Position numbers and translations under genes: made by a program. From NCBI GenBank assembly GCA_051649365.1, contig JBOFGY010000127.1:1-23545 (forward strand): a stretch of 23,545 nucleotides of DNA, written 5' to 3'. Below are positions 1 through 7,754 of the stretch, in pieces. How positions within the stretch are numbered: the first letter of the stretch is position 1; each line of letters opens with the position of its first letter. The notes under the pieces were generated by a model. The model was given only the letters and a program-made list of their open reading frames with translations. It was not told where the DNA came from and ran no database searches. Source of the stretch: CAVTAE01 sp051649365. Its GTDB lineage: Bacteria; Deinococcota; Deinococci; Deinococcales; Trueperaceae.

Positions 1-234
1 CCCCCGTGCGCGTTATCCAGTCATCAGAAAAACTCCCAAACGTCTCAAACCTTGTAAACTCTGCTATCTTCAACTTGCAACTTGACTTTTCATACTTCCA
101 CTTTTACTGTTCCCTCGTGGGTGGGTGGTGCTTTTATGGTTTAGCAACTCTAAACTCAAGTTTTTAGCTTTCTGCCTTTGGCGTTCTTTTTTATACAACA
201 GACCAAACTCCACCTAAATCTTTGTTGTTGCGTT

Positions 235-3108
235 TTACGGTACAACCGTGACTCTAACAGCTTGGGTTTGTGGATTGCTGACAAGTTTGACGTGCAGGGT
301 ACTGCCATCATAAAAGTGGCTCGAGACCGTTGCGGATTGTACCGCAGCCAAACTAGCAACTTCCGTGCTGTTAGAAAGTCTTGTGGGTTTGGCCGCCAAG
401 GGAATGGCAACTTGAATAGGTGCCACCATATTTCTGAGGTCGAGAATAAACTGCCCCGCGACTGTACCGAGGCTATAGGTTGCATTCGCTAGAACTCTCG
501 TGCGGAATACTTTGCTAGGTGAGCTGCCTTGACCATACATGGTGTGTGTTTGACCAGCCCTGCTGATACTGAGAGAGTTAAGCTCAGTTGGAGCTTCAAC
601 ATTAAAGTTGGCATAGTCTTCGTCACAAATCCAAGCATTCCAGGTTGTATCTTTACTGCAATTATTGGTAAGTAAAAAGGAATTATCCGCGACAACATAG
701 TTACCAGCTTTGCCCGTTACAGTGCCATCAGTATCGAGAATGACAGCAGTGCGGTAGCCGTCTTCGCTGCCGTCGCTTGGATTAACAGGGTCAGTTCGTG
801 TGAATAAATTGACCTTTTTCGTATTGGCGGCAAAGCTTACATTTTTGGCGTAGTTAAGTGAACTCGTATTGAAGCCAGTGAAGTCAAGGTAGGAAAAAGC
901 ACTGGCTTTGCGCGTGGCAGTATCAATGTAATTGGCAAAGTAACTATTTTCAACACCCACACGCCCGTCATAAAACTCGAAGCCGCGTAAAGCGTACTCA
1001 GCATTTTTAGGATAAGCACGAGCTTCACCCTTTTTGGGTGTGCCGATGTTGTTCGTTTCTCCAACATAAAGCCCATCAGAGGTAAAACTTTCTTCGGAGG
1101 CGAAGGTAGAACCAATAGCGTTATCTGCCAAGATGGGCGATTGCAAAACATGATTTTCGCCGCGTAGCCAGACACCACGGTTGCGGTTTTTGTAAGCCGT
1201 TAGACGATCAAAAATAGCAGGAACATCTGCCCCTTTAGGATCAGCATTGTCACGCGGGTCATAGCGGCTAACTTCTGTGCCTAAGGTCACGTCCGCTTGG
1301 GGGCCATTATCAACCATCAAACCGTCTCTACTATTGCTATGTGAAACGTTAGCCACAAATTCTTTCAGAGGAATGTGGCGCAGATTGACTGCTGTGTTCG
1401 TGGCTGCAGAGGGGCCAGTAGGGTGTTCGGGAAGAGCATACCAGAAGCCAAACCCTTGGGAACCCGCAGCCACGTTATTGCGAAGAGTATTTTGTGGGTT
1501 GGTTATCCAGTAAACGGCGGGGCTGGCGTCAGTGGGGAGGAGACGTTTGTCTTCAGCTGGAATTTTAATGCCAAGGCCAAGGTTGCCCTCGAGCACGTTA
1601 TCAAACTCGGCTCCGTCCTCTAAAAAGAAGCAGTGACCAAGCGTGTTAGCTGCAACATTGTTTTTGACAGTAACTCCGTTACTGCCGTGAACGGTGACGC
1701 AGCGACTAAAGCTATCTACAATGCTGCTGTTTTGGATATATTGCCCCTGGGATTTGTCTGCCATAAGATGCCAGTGAATGGGGTAACGACCCATAATCCC
1801 TGTTTGCCCCATGTTTTTAAGAGAAACACCATCGACGTAGGCTTCACCGTCCATCACCATAATATGACCACCAAAGCCCTCGTTAGTGGCGAGTGTGTCG
1901 GCTGCACTCTGAACGGTGATGTTACGTGTGAGTAGGCCAACCTCAGCACGTTGATCCACGACCTTGCCGTTAAAGGTTTCGGTTGTACCCCAGTGCATAA
2001 ATTTAAGTGGTTTATCAAGCGTGACGGTTTTGTCGTTGATGGCCGTGATACTAAAGGTTTCGGCTTGGTTAAAGTCAAAATCTGTCGAAGCAACGATGAT
2101 CTGGTCGCCGACGCGCCAGTTGGGAGCCTCGAGCAACTCGAGGGTTGTTTCACCGACATTCGCTGTGCGGTTGAGCTTTGTCCAACTCGTGCGCGGTTCA
2201 CCGTGCATGGCCATTTTGCCACCCATCATTACCCCAATAAGGCGACCACCCATGTTCATACCCAGGACATCTTCTTTGGGGCCATTAAGGGTAATGGTGG
2301 TGCGGTTGGTAAAAGGAGCGGTAGTGCTGCCAATCTCGAGGCTGCCGCCATGCACCATAATCCAGTCGGCGGTAAGCTCGAGGTCTTGGTTGGCGAAGGC
2401 GAGTACACCCTCGATGACGATCCCTTTCAAGTCTGGCGTGGAGACATCGAGGAGAATGCGCTTGTCTCTAGGAATTGTAACGTTTTGATCTGCTGTTGGT
2501 ACTACCCCACCCCAGGTGGCTGGATCTGACCAGAGCGCACTTCTTTCCACGACAGTGACTGTAACGAGGTTGCTTTGTGCGGTATCTGTTTGCGCCTGAA
2601 TTTTTGTCGTTCCCACCTTGAGTGCCGTGACTTTGCCGCCTTCTACAGTGGCGACGCTGTTATCTTCTGAAAGCCACTCGAGCGTCGCTTCAGCGGGTGC
2701 ACCATTTTGGGTAATCGTGGCATTTAGGTCTGCGCTCCCCCCAATGTCCAAGGTTAAGGTTTCAGGTTGGATTTGAATGTTTAGGCTGCTGGGGGTGGGG
2801 GTGTCTGCACTGACGTTAAGCATGACGCTGCCCTCGGCTCCTGCTCCTGACGCGGAGATGTTGCTTTGACCAATGGCTTTGGCCGTTACCAGTCCAAACT
2901 TGCTGATGGAGGCAACGGTTGTATCGGAAGACTCCCAAGCTACGTCAGACACTTCCCCTCGACCATCAGGCATTTTTGCTTTGAAGAGGCGGCTTTCCCC
3001 AGGTTTTAAGGTGGGGGTTTGCGGGGTAATGAGGAGGGTGTCAAGTGACCCACTCTGGCAACCTATGAGGAAAAGTAATATCAGATAGCTAAGACGGCGT
3101 AACACCAT
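235..3108 (-). CDS. G8-domain, CEMIP/TMEM2-like beta-helix lipoprotein with Big_2 repeats
   Basis: This is a 957-residue predicted surface lipoprotein. The N-terminus has two Arg, a hydrophobic stretch and the lipobox LIGC with Cys17. Two Big_2 (bacterial Ig-like) domains follow at about 25-100 and 107-187. A G8 domain at about 188-300 opens with WSDPATWGG. The rest is a right-handed beta-helix. Residues about 390-720 carry signatures of the animal hyaluronidases CEMIP and TMEM2: GRYPIHWHL, SRCVTVHGSNGVTVKNN, LGHCFFLEDGAE, HPTGPSA, AYKNRNRGVWLRG. In animals that fold binds and depolymerises hyaluronan; here the substrate is unknown, but an extracellular polysaccharide is a fair inference. The start is set by a strong Shine-Dalgarno (AGGGAGGAT, 3112-3120). 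It is divergent from the small receiver-like gene. The architecture is confident, the activity is not. Confidence 0.9.
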   Translation of the reverse strand: MVLRRLSYLILLFLIGCQSGSLDTLLITPQTPTLKPGESRLFKAKMPDGRGEVSDVAWESSDTTVASISKFGLVTAKAIGQSNISASGAGAEGSVMLNVSADTPTPSSLNIQIQPETLTLDIGGSADLNATITQNGAPAEATLEWLSEDNSVATVEGGKVTALKVGTTKIQAQTDTAQSNLVTVTVVERSALWSDPATWGGVVPTADQNVTIPRDKRILLDVSTPDLKGIVIEGVLAFANQDLELTADWIMVHGGSLEIGSTTAPFTNRTTITLNGPKEDVLGMNMGGRLIGVMMGGKMAMHGEPRTSWTKLNRTANVGETTLELLEAPNWRVGDQIIVASTDFDFNQAETFSITAINDKTVTLDKPLKFMHWGTTETFNGKVVDQRAEVGLLTRNITVQSAADTLATNEGFGGHIMVMDGEAYVDGVSLKNMGQTGIMGRYPIHWHLMADKSQGQYIQNSSIVDSFSRCVTVHGSNGVTVKNNVAANTLGHCFFLEDGAEFDNVLEGNLGLGIKIPAEDKRLLPTDASPAVYWITNPQNTLRNNVAAGSQGFGFWYALPEHPTGPSAATNTAVNLRHIPLKEFVANVSHSNSRDGLMVDNGPQADVTLGTEVSRYDPRDNADPKGADVPAIFDRLTAYKNRNRGVWLRGENHVLQSPILADNAIGSTFASEESFTSDGLYVGETNNIGTPKKGEARAYPKNAEYALRGFEFYDGRVGVENSYFANYIDTATRKASAFSYLDFTGFNTSSLNYAKNVSFAANTKKVNLFTRTDPVNPSDGSEDGYRTAVILDTDGTVTGKAGNYVVADNSFLLTNNCSKDTTWNAWICDEDYANFNVEAPTELNSLSISRAGQTHTMYGQGSSPSKVFRTRVLANATYSLGTVAGQFILDLRNMVAPIQVAIPLAAKPTRLSNSTEVASLAAVQSATVSSHFYDGSTLHVKLVSNPQTQAVRVTVVP

Positions 3109-3159
3109 TGATCCTCCCTATTTACTTTTAGTGTAATATAACAAGTCTTACAAAATTCT

Positions 3160-3212
3160 TACCGCGATTCTGATCTGCCGAAATGACAATGCTCACAGAC
3201 GAAATCGCGGTA
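3160..3212. promoter_or_regulatory. Perfect 10-bp inverted repeat in the divergent promoter region
   Basis: TACCGCGATT (3160-3169) is repeated inverted as AATCGCGGTA (3203-3212). The arms are 33 bp apart, so their centres are 43 bp apart, close to four helical turns. It lies between the divergent starts at 3108 (-) and 3232 (+). A paired operator for a regulator of one or both genes is the simplest reading. A long-loop hairpin is the alternative. Confidence 0.55.
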
Positions 3213-3219
3213 TGAGGTG

Positions 3220-3225
3220 TAAAGT
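3220..3225 (+). promoter_or_regulatory. -10 box TAAAGT, probable leaderless start
   Basis: TAAAGT fits TANNNT and ends six bases before the ATG at 3232. No Shine-Dalgarno is seen, so transcription would start at or next to the start codon. No convincing -35 is visible. Confidence 0.4.
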
Positions 3226-3231
3226 TAATGT

Positions 3232-3540
3232 ATGCCCAAGGTTCTACTGCTCCACACCGAAACCCCACTGTTTGACTTGCTTAAAAGCAAGCTCGAGCAG
3301 GGCGGCTTTGAGGTTCTCGAGGCTAATAACGACGTTCCCCCTGACCTTATTATTGTAGGAAATAGCCCGGAGCAGTCTTTGCTTTTATCCGAAGAAACTA
3401 ACACACCCGTTATCGTGCTTGGTTCTGCCGAGGGAGATGAACAAGCCAACTTGTCTCAACTCAAAATGCCGTTCAGACCTAGTGAGCTAGTAGAGTTGGT
3501 GCGTAAAACACTATCACCTCAACCTGTTGTCCTACGCTAA
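3232..3540 (+). CDS. Small degenerate receiver-like (CheY-fold) protein
   Basis: The product is 102 residues, about the size of a receiver domain shortened at the end. The pattern follows CheY: a first strand PKVLLLHTETPL, a helix, then EVLEANN, a third strand PDLIIVG, a strand TPVIVLGS, and a closing MPFRPSELVELVRKTL helix that mirrors the K-P-F segment. The acidic pair after strand 1 is absent. The phosphoacceptor Asp expected at the end of strand 3 is Gly (IIVGNS). If it is a receiver, it is a phosphorylation-independent pseudo-receiver. There is no output domain and no neighbouring kinase. Its start has a leaderless-type -10. It is convergent with the RraA-like gene. The gene is credible but the fold assignment is tentative. 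Confidence 0.6.
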   Translation: MPKVLLLHTETPLFDLLKSKLEQGGFEVLEANNDVPPDLIIVGNSPEQSLLLSEETNTPVIVLGSAEGDEQANLSQLKMPFRPSELVELVRKTLSPQPVVLR

Positions 3541-3594
3541 TCGCTGTAAAACTACTCTAAAACTAACGTAAGGAATCATTGATTTTGCTTTACC

Positions 3595-4404
3595 TCATAG
3601 CTTCGTTTTTGCTTTTTGGTTCGGCTGGGTTTGTTTAGATTTATTTTGTTTAACCTCGTTTCGCTTAACCTTGTTTTGTTTAGCTTTCCACACTTCGTAC
3701 TCTGCTTTGGCATCTTCACGAAGTGGATAATACTTGCGAAGGTCACCGCCTTCTTCGAGCATCTGCTTAGAGAATATTTCCCACTCGTGTTGTGTGTTCG
3801 CAAGGTCGAGGAGTTTTGGGGCTAAATTAATTGGCACAACAATAACCCCATCTTCATCGGCTACAATAATGTCACCTGGTAAAACAAGGCGTTCACCACA
3901 CGCGATAGGTACATTCACCGCGAAGGGAAAAATATTTGTCTGCGTGTGATAGTTCGGGGTTACGCCTTTAATCCAAATGCCAAGCCCTAAACTTTTAGCA
4001 GTAGGGTAATCGCGGATGCACCCATCCACGACCACGCCTAGCCCACCTTGACCCTTAAAGTAAGTAAGCATCATTTCCCCAAAGACACCACTGGCCATAT
4101 CGCCCCGCGCATCTACCACCACGATGTCACCAGGTTGCGTGTGATAAAGCACGTGGCGGTGGAGTTGTTTTTCAGGGTCACTGTATTCACCGTCGTTGTA
4201 TTGGTCTTCACGTTTAGGCATAAACTGTAAGGTCAGTGCGGGCCCCACCATCGTCACGTCAGGTGTCCAGCCTACAGGGCCACGAATCTGTGAATCACGA
4301 ATGCCAAGCTCGGCTAATTTGCCGCTCGCCGTCGCACTGCCAATCTGTTTTAGGCCTTCGATAAGAGTATTAGGGGGCCGCTGGATAGCCGCTGTTTGAG
4401 TCAC
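3595..4404 (-). CDS. RraA-like (HMG/CHA aldolase family) protein with basic K/N/Q tail
   Basis: This 269-residue protein belongs to the RraA / 4-hydroxy-4-methyl-2-oxoglutarate aldolase-like family. Family marks are PGDIVVVDARGD, FGEMML, VVVDGCIRDY (the Arg-Asp pair that contacts metal and ligand in aldolases), and the C-terminal PGDIIVADEDGVIVVP. Family members are either ring-cleavage aldolases or RNase E inhibitors; the sequence does not decide. I place the start at GTG 4404 rather than the upstream ATG at 4443. GAAAGG (4411-4416) is correctly spaced for it and the upstream residues look non-native. The last 30 or so residues are a low-complexity tail rich in Lys, Asn and Gln that the family does not need. 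It lies downstream of the LptF-like gene with a 110-bp gap, so operon membership is uncertain. Confidence 0.85.
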   Translation of the reverse strand: MTQTAAIQRPPNTLIEGLKQIGSATASGKLAELGIRDSQIRGPVGWTPDVTMVGPALTLQFMPKREDQYNDGEYSDPEKQLHRHVLYHTQPGDIVVVDARGDMASGVFGEMMLTYFKGQGGLGVVVDGCIRDYPTAKSLGLGIWIKGVTPNYHTQTNIFPFAVNVPIACGERLVLPGDIIVADEDGVIVVPINLAPKLLDLANTQHEWEIFSKQMLEEGGDLRKYYPLREDAKAEYEVWKAKQNKVKRNEVKQNKSKQTQPNQKAKTKL

Positions 4405-4514
4405 GTGGTTCCTTTCAAATCTTCGTATTTTATTTAACTTCAACTTTGTTTTTGCTAGTGTAGCAGATTTAAAGTGTAGGTTGAGGCATGCGTAAGTTTT
4501 GAAGGTAAACCAGT

Positions 4515-5627
4515 TTATTTAGACGCTTGACTTAGCCGCTGACGAAAACTGAGCAGATAAACTCCAACTCCTGTCAAGACGAGATTGCCAAACCACACTC
4601 CAAGCCATACAGGAACACTGCCAGCTTGAGCTAAAAGCTGTCCGATCGTAAAAAGGACATACCAAACCAAAGTTACTAAGAGTGACATGCCAAATGAAAC
4701 GCTGCGGCTATGGGCGTAAAGTAAGCTTAGGGGTACCGCGACTAAAAGTAACGTAAAGTTGGCAAAGGGTTCAGCGAGTTTGCGCTGAAATAAAATATGG
4801 GCTTTGCGACGTTCCTCGAGCGGTAGAGTTTGGTCGTGAGCATGACGGTAGGTTTCCGTGAGTGAGCGGGAATCTTCAAAGCCACCTTCACTAAAGCGAG
4901 CCACAATTTCATCTTCGGTTTCAGAAACTTTGATCGTTAGAGGTTCGTCTGCGTTGGGTGCATTCATTTTGTTGTGCACTTCCAAACTTTCTACGTTTAA
5001 GGTGGTGAGTTGATAGTCGTAAAGTTCTAGCCCATTGGTAGTTAAGCGTCCGCGTTCTGCAAAAATAACTGTCACAACTTTGTCTTGCCATTTTTCTAAA
5101 CGCACACCACTCATTTCGCCCGTTTGTTTGTTGGGTTCTCGAAAATAAAGACTGTAACCACTGAGAGGAATATTGCGCTCGGCTAAACGAAAGAGTCCAT
5201 TTTGACTCTCTGAAGTGAGTTTCCAATAAAGACTGCCTACCCTCGCATTCGTTTCGGGCAAAACGTATTGGTGCATCAAGAGAGCCAAGGTTGCTAAAAC
5301 AAAGCCCAACACGATAAACACCCTCGAGCTACGTGCTAAAGGAATCCCACCTGCTTGTATAGCCTGAAGTTCGTGTGTGGCGGCAAGCCGTCCGAAAGCG
5401 AGGAGTACAGCAAGTACGAGAGAAATAGGTAGGGTTTGTACAAGCGCACCTGGTAGCATGAGGAGTAACCATTGGCTTAGCTCGAGTAGCGGCGTACCTA
5501 CAATCCACTGAAGCCGCGACAAAGTCGCGCTCATGACGGCTAAACTGCTGTAGATAAAAAGCCCGAAGAGCAAAGGTACGGACGCTTCAATGAGTAGATA
5601 ACGGTCAAGCTTTTTCACTATGCTCAC
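4515..5627 (-). CDS. LptF/LptG family (YjgP/YjgQ) envelope lipid-export permease
   Basis: This 370-residue inner-membrane protein has the LptF/G layout. Three N-terminal membrane segments lie at about 10-125, including the family-typical LDRYLLIEASVPLLFGL start and FGRLAATHELQAIQAGG cytoplasmic coupling loop. A periplasmic beta-jellyroll region at about 130-270 follows (SGYSLYFREPN, FAERGRLTTNG). Three more helices run from about 285, after FQRKLAEPFANFTLLLVAVPL. In LPS-making bacteria this protein pulls lipid from the membrane with the LptB ATPase and passes it to LptA. Here it follows LptA-like and LptD-like genes on the same strand, which supports that role. Only one permease is encoded and no LptB is in the window. 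The start is GTG at 5627 without a clear Shine-Dalgarno; a second GTG lies three codons in. Confidence 0.88.
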   Translation of the reverse strand: MSIVKKLDRYLLIEASVPLLFGLFIYSSLAVMSATLSRLQWIVGTPLLELSQWLLLMLPGALVQTLPISLVLAVLLAFGRLAATHELQAIQAGGIPLARSSRVFIVLGFVLATLALLMHQYVLPETNARVGSLYWKLTSESQNGLFRLAERNIPLSGYSLYFREPNKQTGEMSGVRLEKWQDKVVTVIFAERGRLTTNGLELYDYQLTTLNVESLEVHNKMNAPNADEPLTIKVSETEDEIVARFSEGGFEDSRSLTETYRHAHDQTLPLEERRKAHILFQRKLAEPFANFTLLLVAVPLSLLYAHSRSVSFGMSLLVTLVWYVLFTIGQLLAQAGSVPVWLGVWFGNLVLTGVGVYLLSFRQRLSQASK

Positions 5628-5661
5628 GGTATCACAAAGGTCGGGAGAAGATAAAAATAAG

Positions 5662-5681
5662 ACGTGAGATGTTCTTCACGT
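5662..5681 (-). terminator. Hairpin after the LptD-like gene
   Basis: ACGTGA and TCACGT form a short stem with an 8-nt loop. On the minus strand it is followed by a T-rich stretch (about 5651-5660). It would reduce or end transcription between the LptD-like and LptF-like genes. Confidence 0.45.
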
Positions 5682-5697
5682 TTTACGTTTTTGCGGC

Positions 5698-7713
5698 TTA
5701 CCTTTCACTTTCTTCTAGCGAAACAGAGAGCGTGGTTGTGAACTGGTCTTCCAATTGCCGATACCCAACATGAAGTGTGCCGCAGCAGGTATGCCAAGCA
5801 AGATCGAGCCCGTAACCATCAAGAAGTGGCCAGGTATTAGCCTCGAGTGTAGGCAGCACGTTGAGCGCGAGAAAAGGTTTGAGGGATATATTGCCAACAT
5901 CAAAGGTAAACGACCCAGAGGTTTGTACTTTGTCGAATTCACCGAGCTCTAAGTCGTGTGCGACAGAAAAACCAGCTTCCCAAGATGAACCAGCTACGGT
6001 TAAGCCACCACTTAGTAAAGGTCTGAAGTTAGGGTCTAAATCAGGATTCATTAATGGGGCAAGTTCGATGCTAAGATGTGGGGTTACCTTAATATCATTG
6101 ACGCTGTAAATGAGTTTGCTCGAGGCCGCCAAAGACGCAAAGCCTTCACCAACATAGCGCGTCACATCCAAAAAATCGTAATCAAGAACCACACGAAATT
6201 CGCCTTGTAATGTGTTGTTGAGTGGCCCAGCAAGTTGTGTCACAGCAAAGAGCTGATGTTCATTTTCCAATTTATCGAGATTCGTACTAAAAGGTGAAGT
6301 GCCATTTGTCCATTGCCGACTATAACTTGCGTCAATGCTGACTGGGCCAAATGCAGCCCGCCAGCGCGGGTTAAGTCTTACACCCCACTGCACTTTTTGA
6401 TTGAGGGGATAATAGCCAACTCTCGCTTGTGTGTTTAGCTCGAGTTGCCCCAGACCAAACGCGGGGAATTGATAGCGCATAGTGGTATTCGAGGCTAAAC
6501 GTCCGTCACGCACATAGGTTGGGGTGTTGTCTTCTTCATAGAAGGTTTGGCTCGAAGCAGCAAGTAGGAGTTGCTCGTGAATCTCGAATGCATCGCCACC
6601 GAACACGGGTAAAGAGGTTCGTGCATCGGTAGACATATAGCTTTCATATAAAAAATCCTCACCAACCCACCCTCGGTTATTCACGCCAAAGGTCATGCTA
6701 AGCCAAGGTGATAAAGCTTTGGTACCGCTTAAATCCGCTTGAACACCTAGAGTGGTAAAGCCAAGCGTTGCGTTTGCCTGCGTGTCTTTATAACGAAGCA
6801 CGAGAATACCCCTTGTTGGATAGTCTTCATCAAGACCAACAATACCGAGTTCGACTGTGAGCGTATCGCTAAGTCGTAGTGAGGGTATCCGAATCCCTAA
6901 ACCTGTCCCGCCGTCTTCAACATTGCCAGGGATATATTCAATGGTGACAGGAAAACGAAAATCCTCGAGACTTTCTGGTGACAGCGTAATGTCTGCAAAG
7001 GCAAAACGCACGCTCGAGGCTAGCTCGAGCGTGCCAGCAGAAACGTGGAGAGTTTGCGTTGTCAGGTTATACCCGGCGTTATCCGCGCGAACCAAATAGA
7101 AAGGATCACCTGCACAGCGACAGGTCGTGACGGTAAGTTCCTCGAACGTGGCTTCATCGCCAACGAGCTTCGCACGTTTACTTTCAATCGTGACCGATTG
7201 TCCACGCACGGAGCTGTCAAAGAGGGCGATTTCTTGTGTCGTAAAATTGTACGTTGCTCTCGTAGCTCTCCCGCTAAGATTCTCACCAGAAAACATAACA
7301 CCTTTTAGCTCCAAACCTTCAGGTGTGGATACAAGTGCATCTGCTGAGAGTTCGTAGCCCTCGACAGAAAGCTTGACATTTTTTGCCTCAATGTTGGGTG
7401 AGTCGTCAACGACATAAACACTAGCTTCGACAGTAAGTAGTTGTAGACCGCTTGAGTTTTCAATACAAACACCATCACTAAAGTTGATGGGTCCCGTCGT
7501 AATACCACCCGTGCTATTTATGAAATAGACAGTTATATCAACACCTTTAAGTGAGAGCGAAGTTGCACCTGGAAGTTGCTCAGCACAACTTTGGGTTTGG
7601 GCGGAGGAAAAGTCAGAAAACAGAAAATAAAAAGTAGAAAGCAAAAAGCAAAAAGCTAAAGAGGTAAGTCTTTGTCTTTGACCTTTTGGGTTCCAGGTTC
7701 CACGCTCAATCAC
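5698..7713 (-). CDS. LptD-like (OstA/imp) outer-membrane beta-barrel protein
   Basis: This is a 671-residue exported protein. A long N-region is followed by a hydrophobic signal (about 16-36) and a likely cleavage site near SSAQ. Residues about 40-230 are OstA-like beta repeats (IEAKNVKLSVEGYELSAD, LSGRATRATYNFTTQEIA, VTIESKRAKLVGDEATFEE). The remainder is a beta-barrel of alternating amphipathic strands, ending in a short acidic tail. Two close Cys lie near position 200 (TCRCAG). LptD is the outer-membrane translocon that receives lipid from the LptA bridge. The position between LptA-like and LptF-like genes is the strongest functional argument. The start is GTG at 7713, with an unusually good promoter ending 6 nt upstream and no Shine-Dalgarno. 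The barrel sequence is divergent, so the exact substrate is open. Confidence 0.75.
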   Translation of the reverse strand: MIERGTWNPKGQRQRLTSLAFCFLLSTFYFLFSDFSSAQTQSCAEQLPGATSLSLKGVDITVYFINSTGGITTGPINFSDGVCIENSSGLQLLTVEASVYVVDDSPNIEAKNVKLSVEGYELSADALVSTPEGLELKGVMFSGENLSGRATRATYNFTTQEIALFDSSVRGQSVTIESKRAKLVGDEATFEELTVTTCRCAGDPFYLVRADNAGYNLTTQTLHVSAGTLELASSVRFAFADITLSPESLEDFRFPVTIEYIPGNVEDGGTGLGIRIPSLRLSDTLTVELGIVGLDEDYPTRGILVLRYKDTQANATLGFTTLGVQADLSGTKALSPWLSMTFGVNNRGWVGEDFLYESYMSTDARTSLPVFGGDAFEIHEQLLLAASSQTFYEEDNTPTYVRDGRLASNTTMRYQFPAFGLGQLELNTQARVGYYPLNQKVQWGVRLNPRWRAAFGPVSIDASYSRQWTNGTSPFSTNLDKLENEHQLFAVTQLAGPLNNTLQGEFRVVLDYDFLDVTRYVGEGFASLAASSKLIYSVNDIKVTPHLSIELAPLMNPDLDPNFRPLLSGGLTVAGSSWEAGFSVAHDLELGEFDKVQTSGSFTFDVGNISLKPFLALNVLPTLEANTWPLLDGYGLDLAWHTCCGTLHVGYRQLEDQFTTTLSVSLEESER

Positions 7714-7748
7714 TTAGACAGTCTAAAGTAAATCTATCTTTGCGACAA
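7714..7748 (-). promoter_or_regulatory. Promoter TTGTCG-N17-TAGACT with overlapping dyad, upstream of LptD-like gene
   Basis: On the minus strand, TTGTCG (7743-7748), a 17-bp spacer and TAGACT (7720-7725) end six bases before the GTG start. This implies a leaderless mRNA. The -10 lies inside a perfect dyad, TTAGAC-A-GTCTAA (7714-7726), which could be an operator. Confidence 0.65.
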
Positions 7749-7754
7749 TACGTA

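Noticed and set aside
1..234. Gene or terminator at the left edge
   Set aside because: Only weak short dyads and pyrimidine-rich sequence are visible; no coding frame with motifs or a start signal was found.
1951..2529. Long open frames on the plus strand opposite the CEMIP-like gene, up to 192 codons
   Set aside because: They lie antisense to a gene with clear domain content, have no recognisable motifs and no Shine-Dalgarno or promoter.
4453..4466. TGCTA-GTG-TAGCA hairpin between the LptF-like and RraA-like genes as a terminator
   Set aside because: The stem is only five pairs and there is no T-run on the minus strand, so support is too weak.
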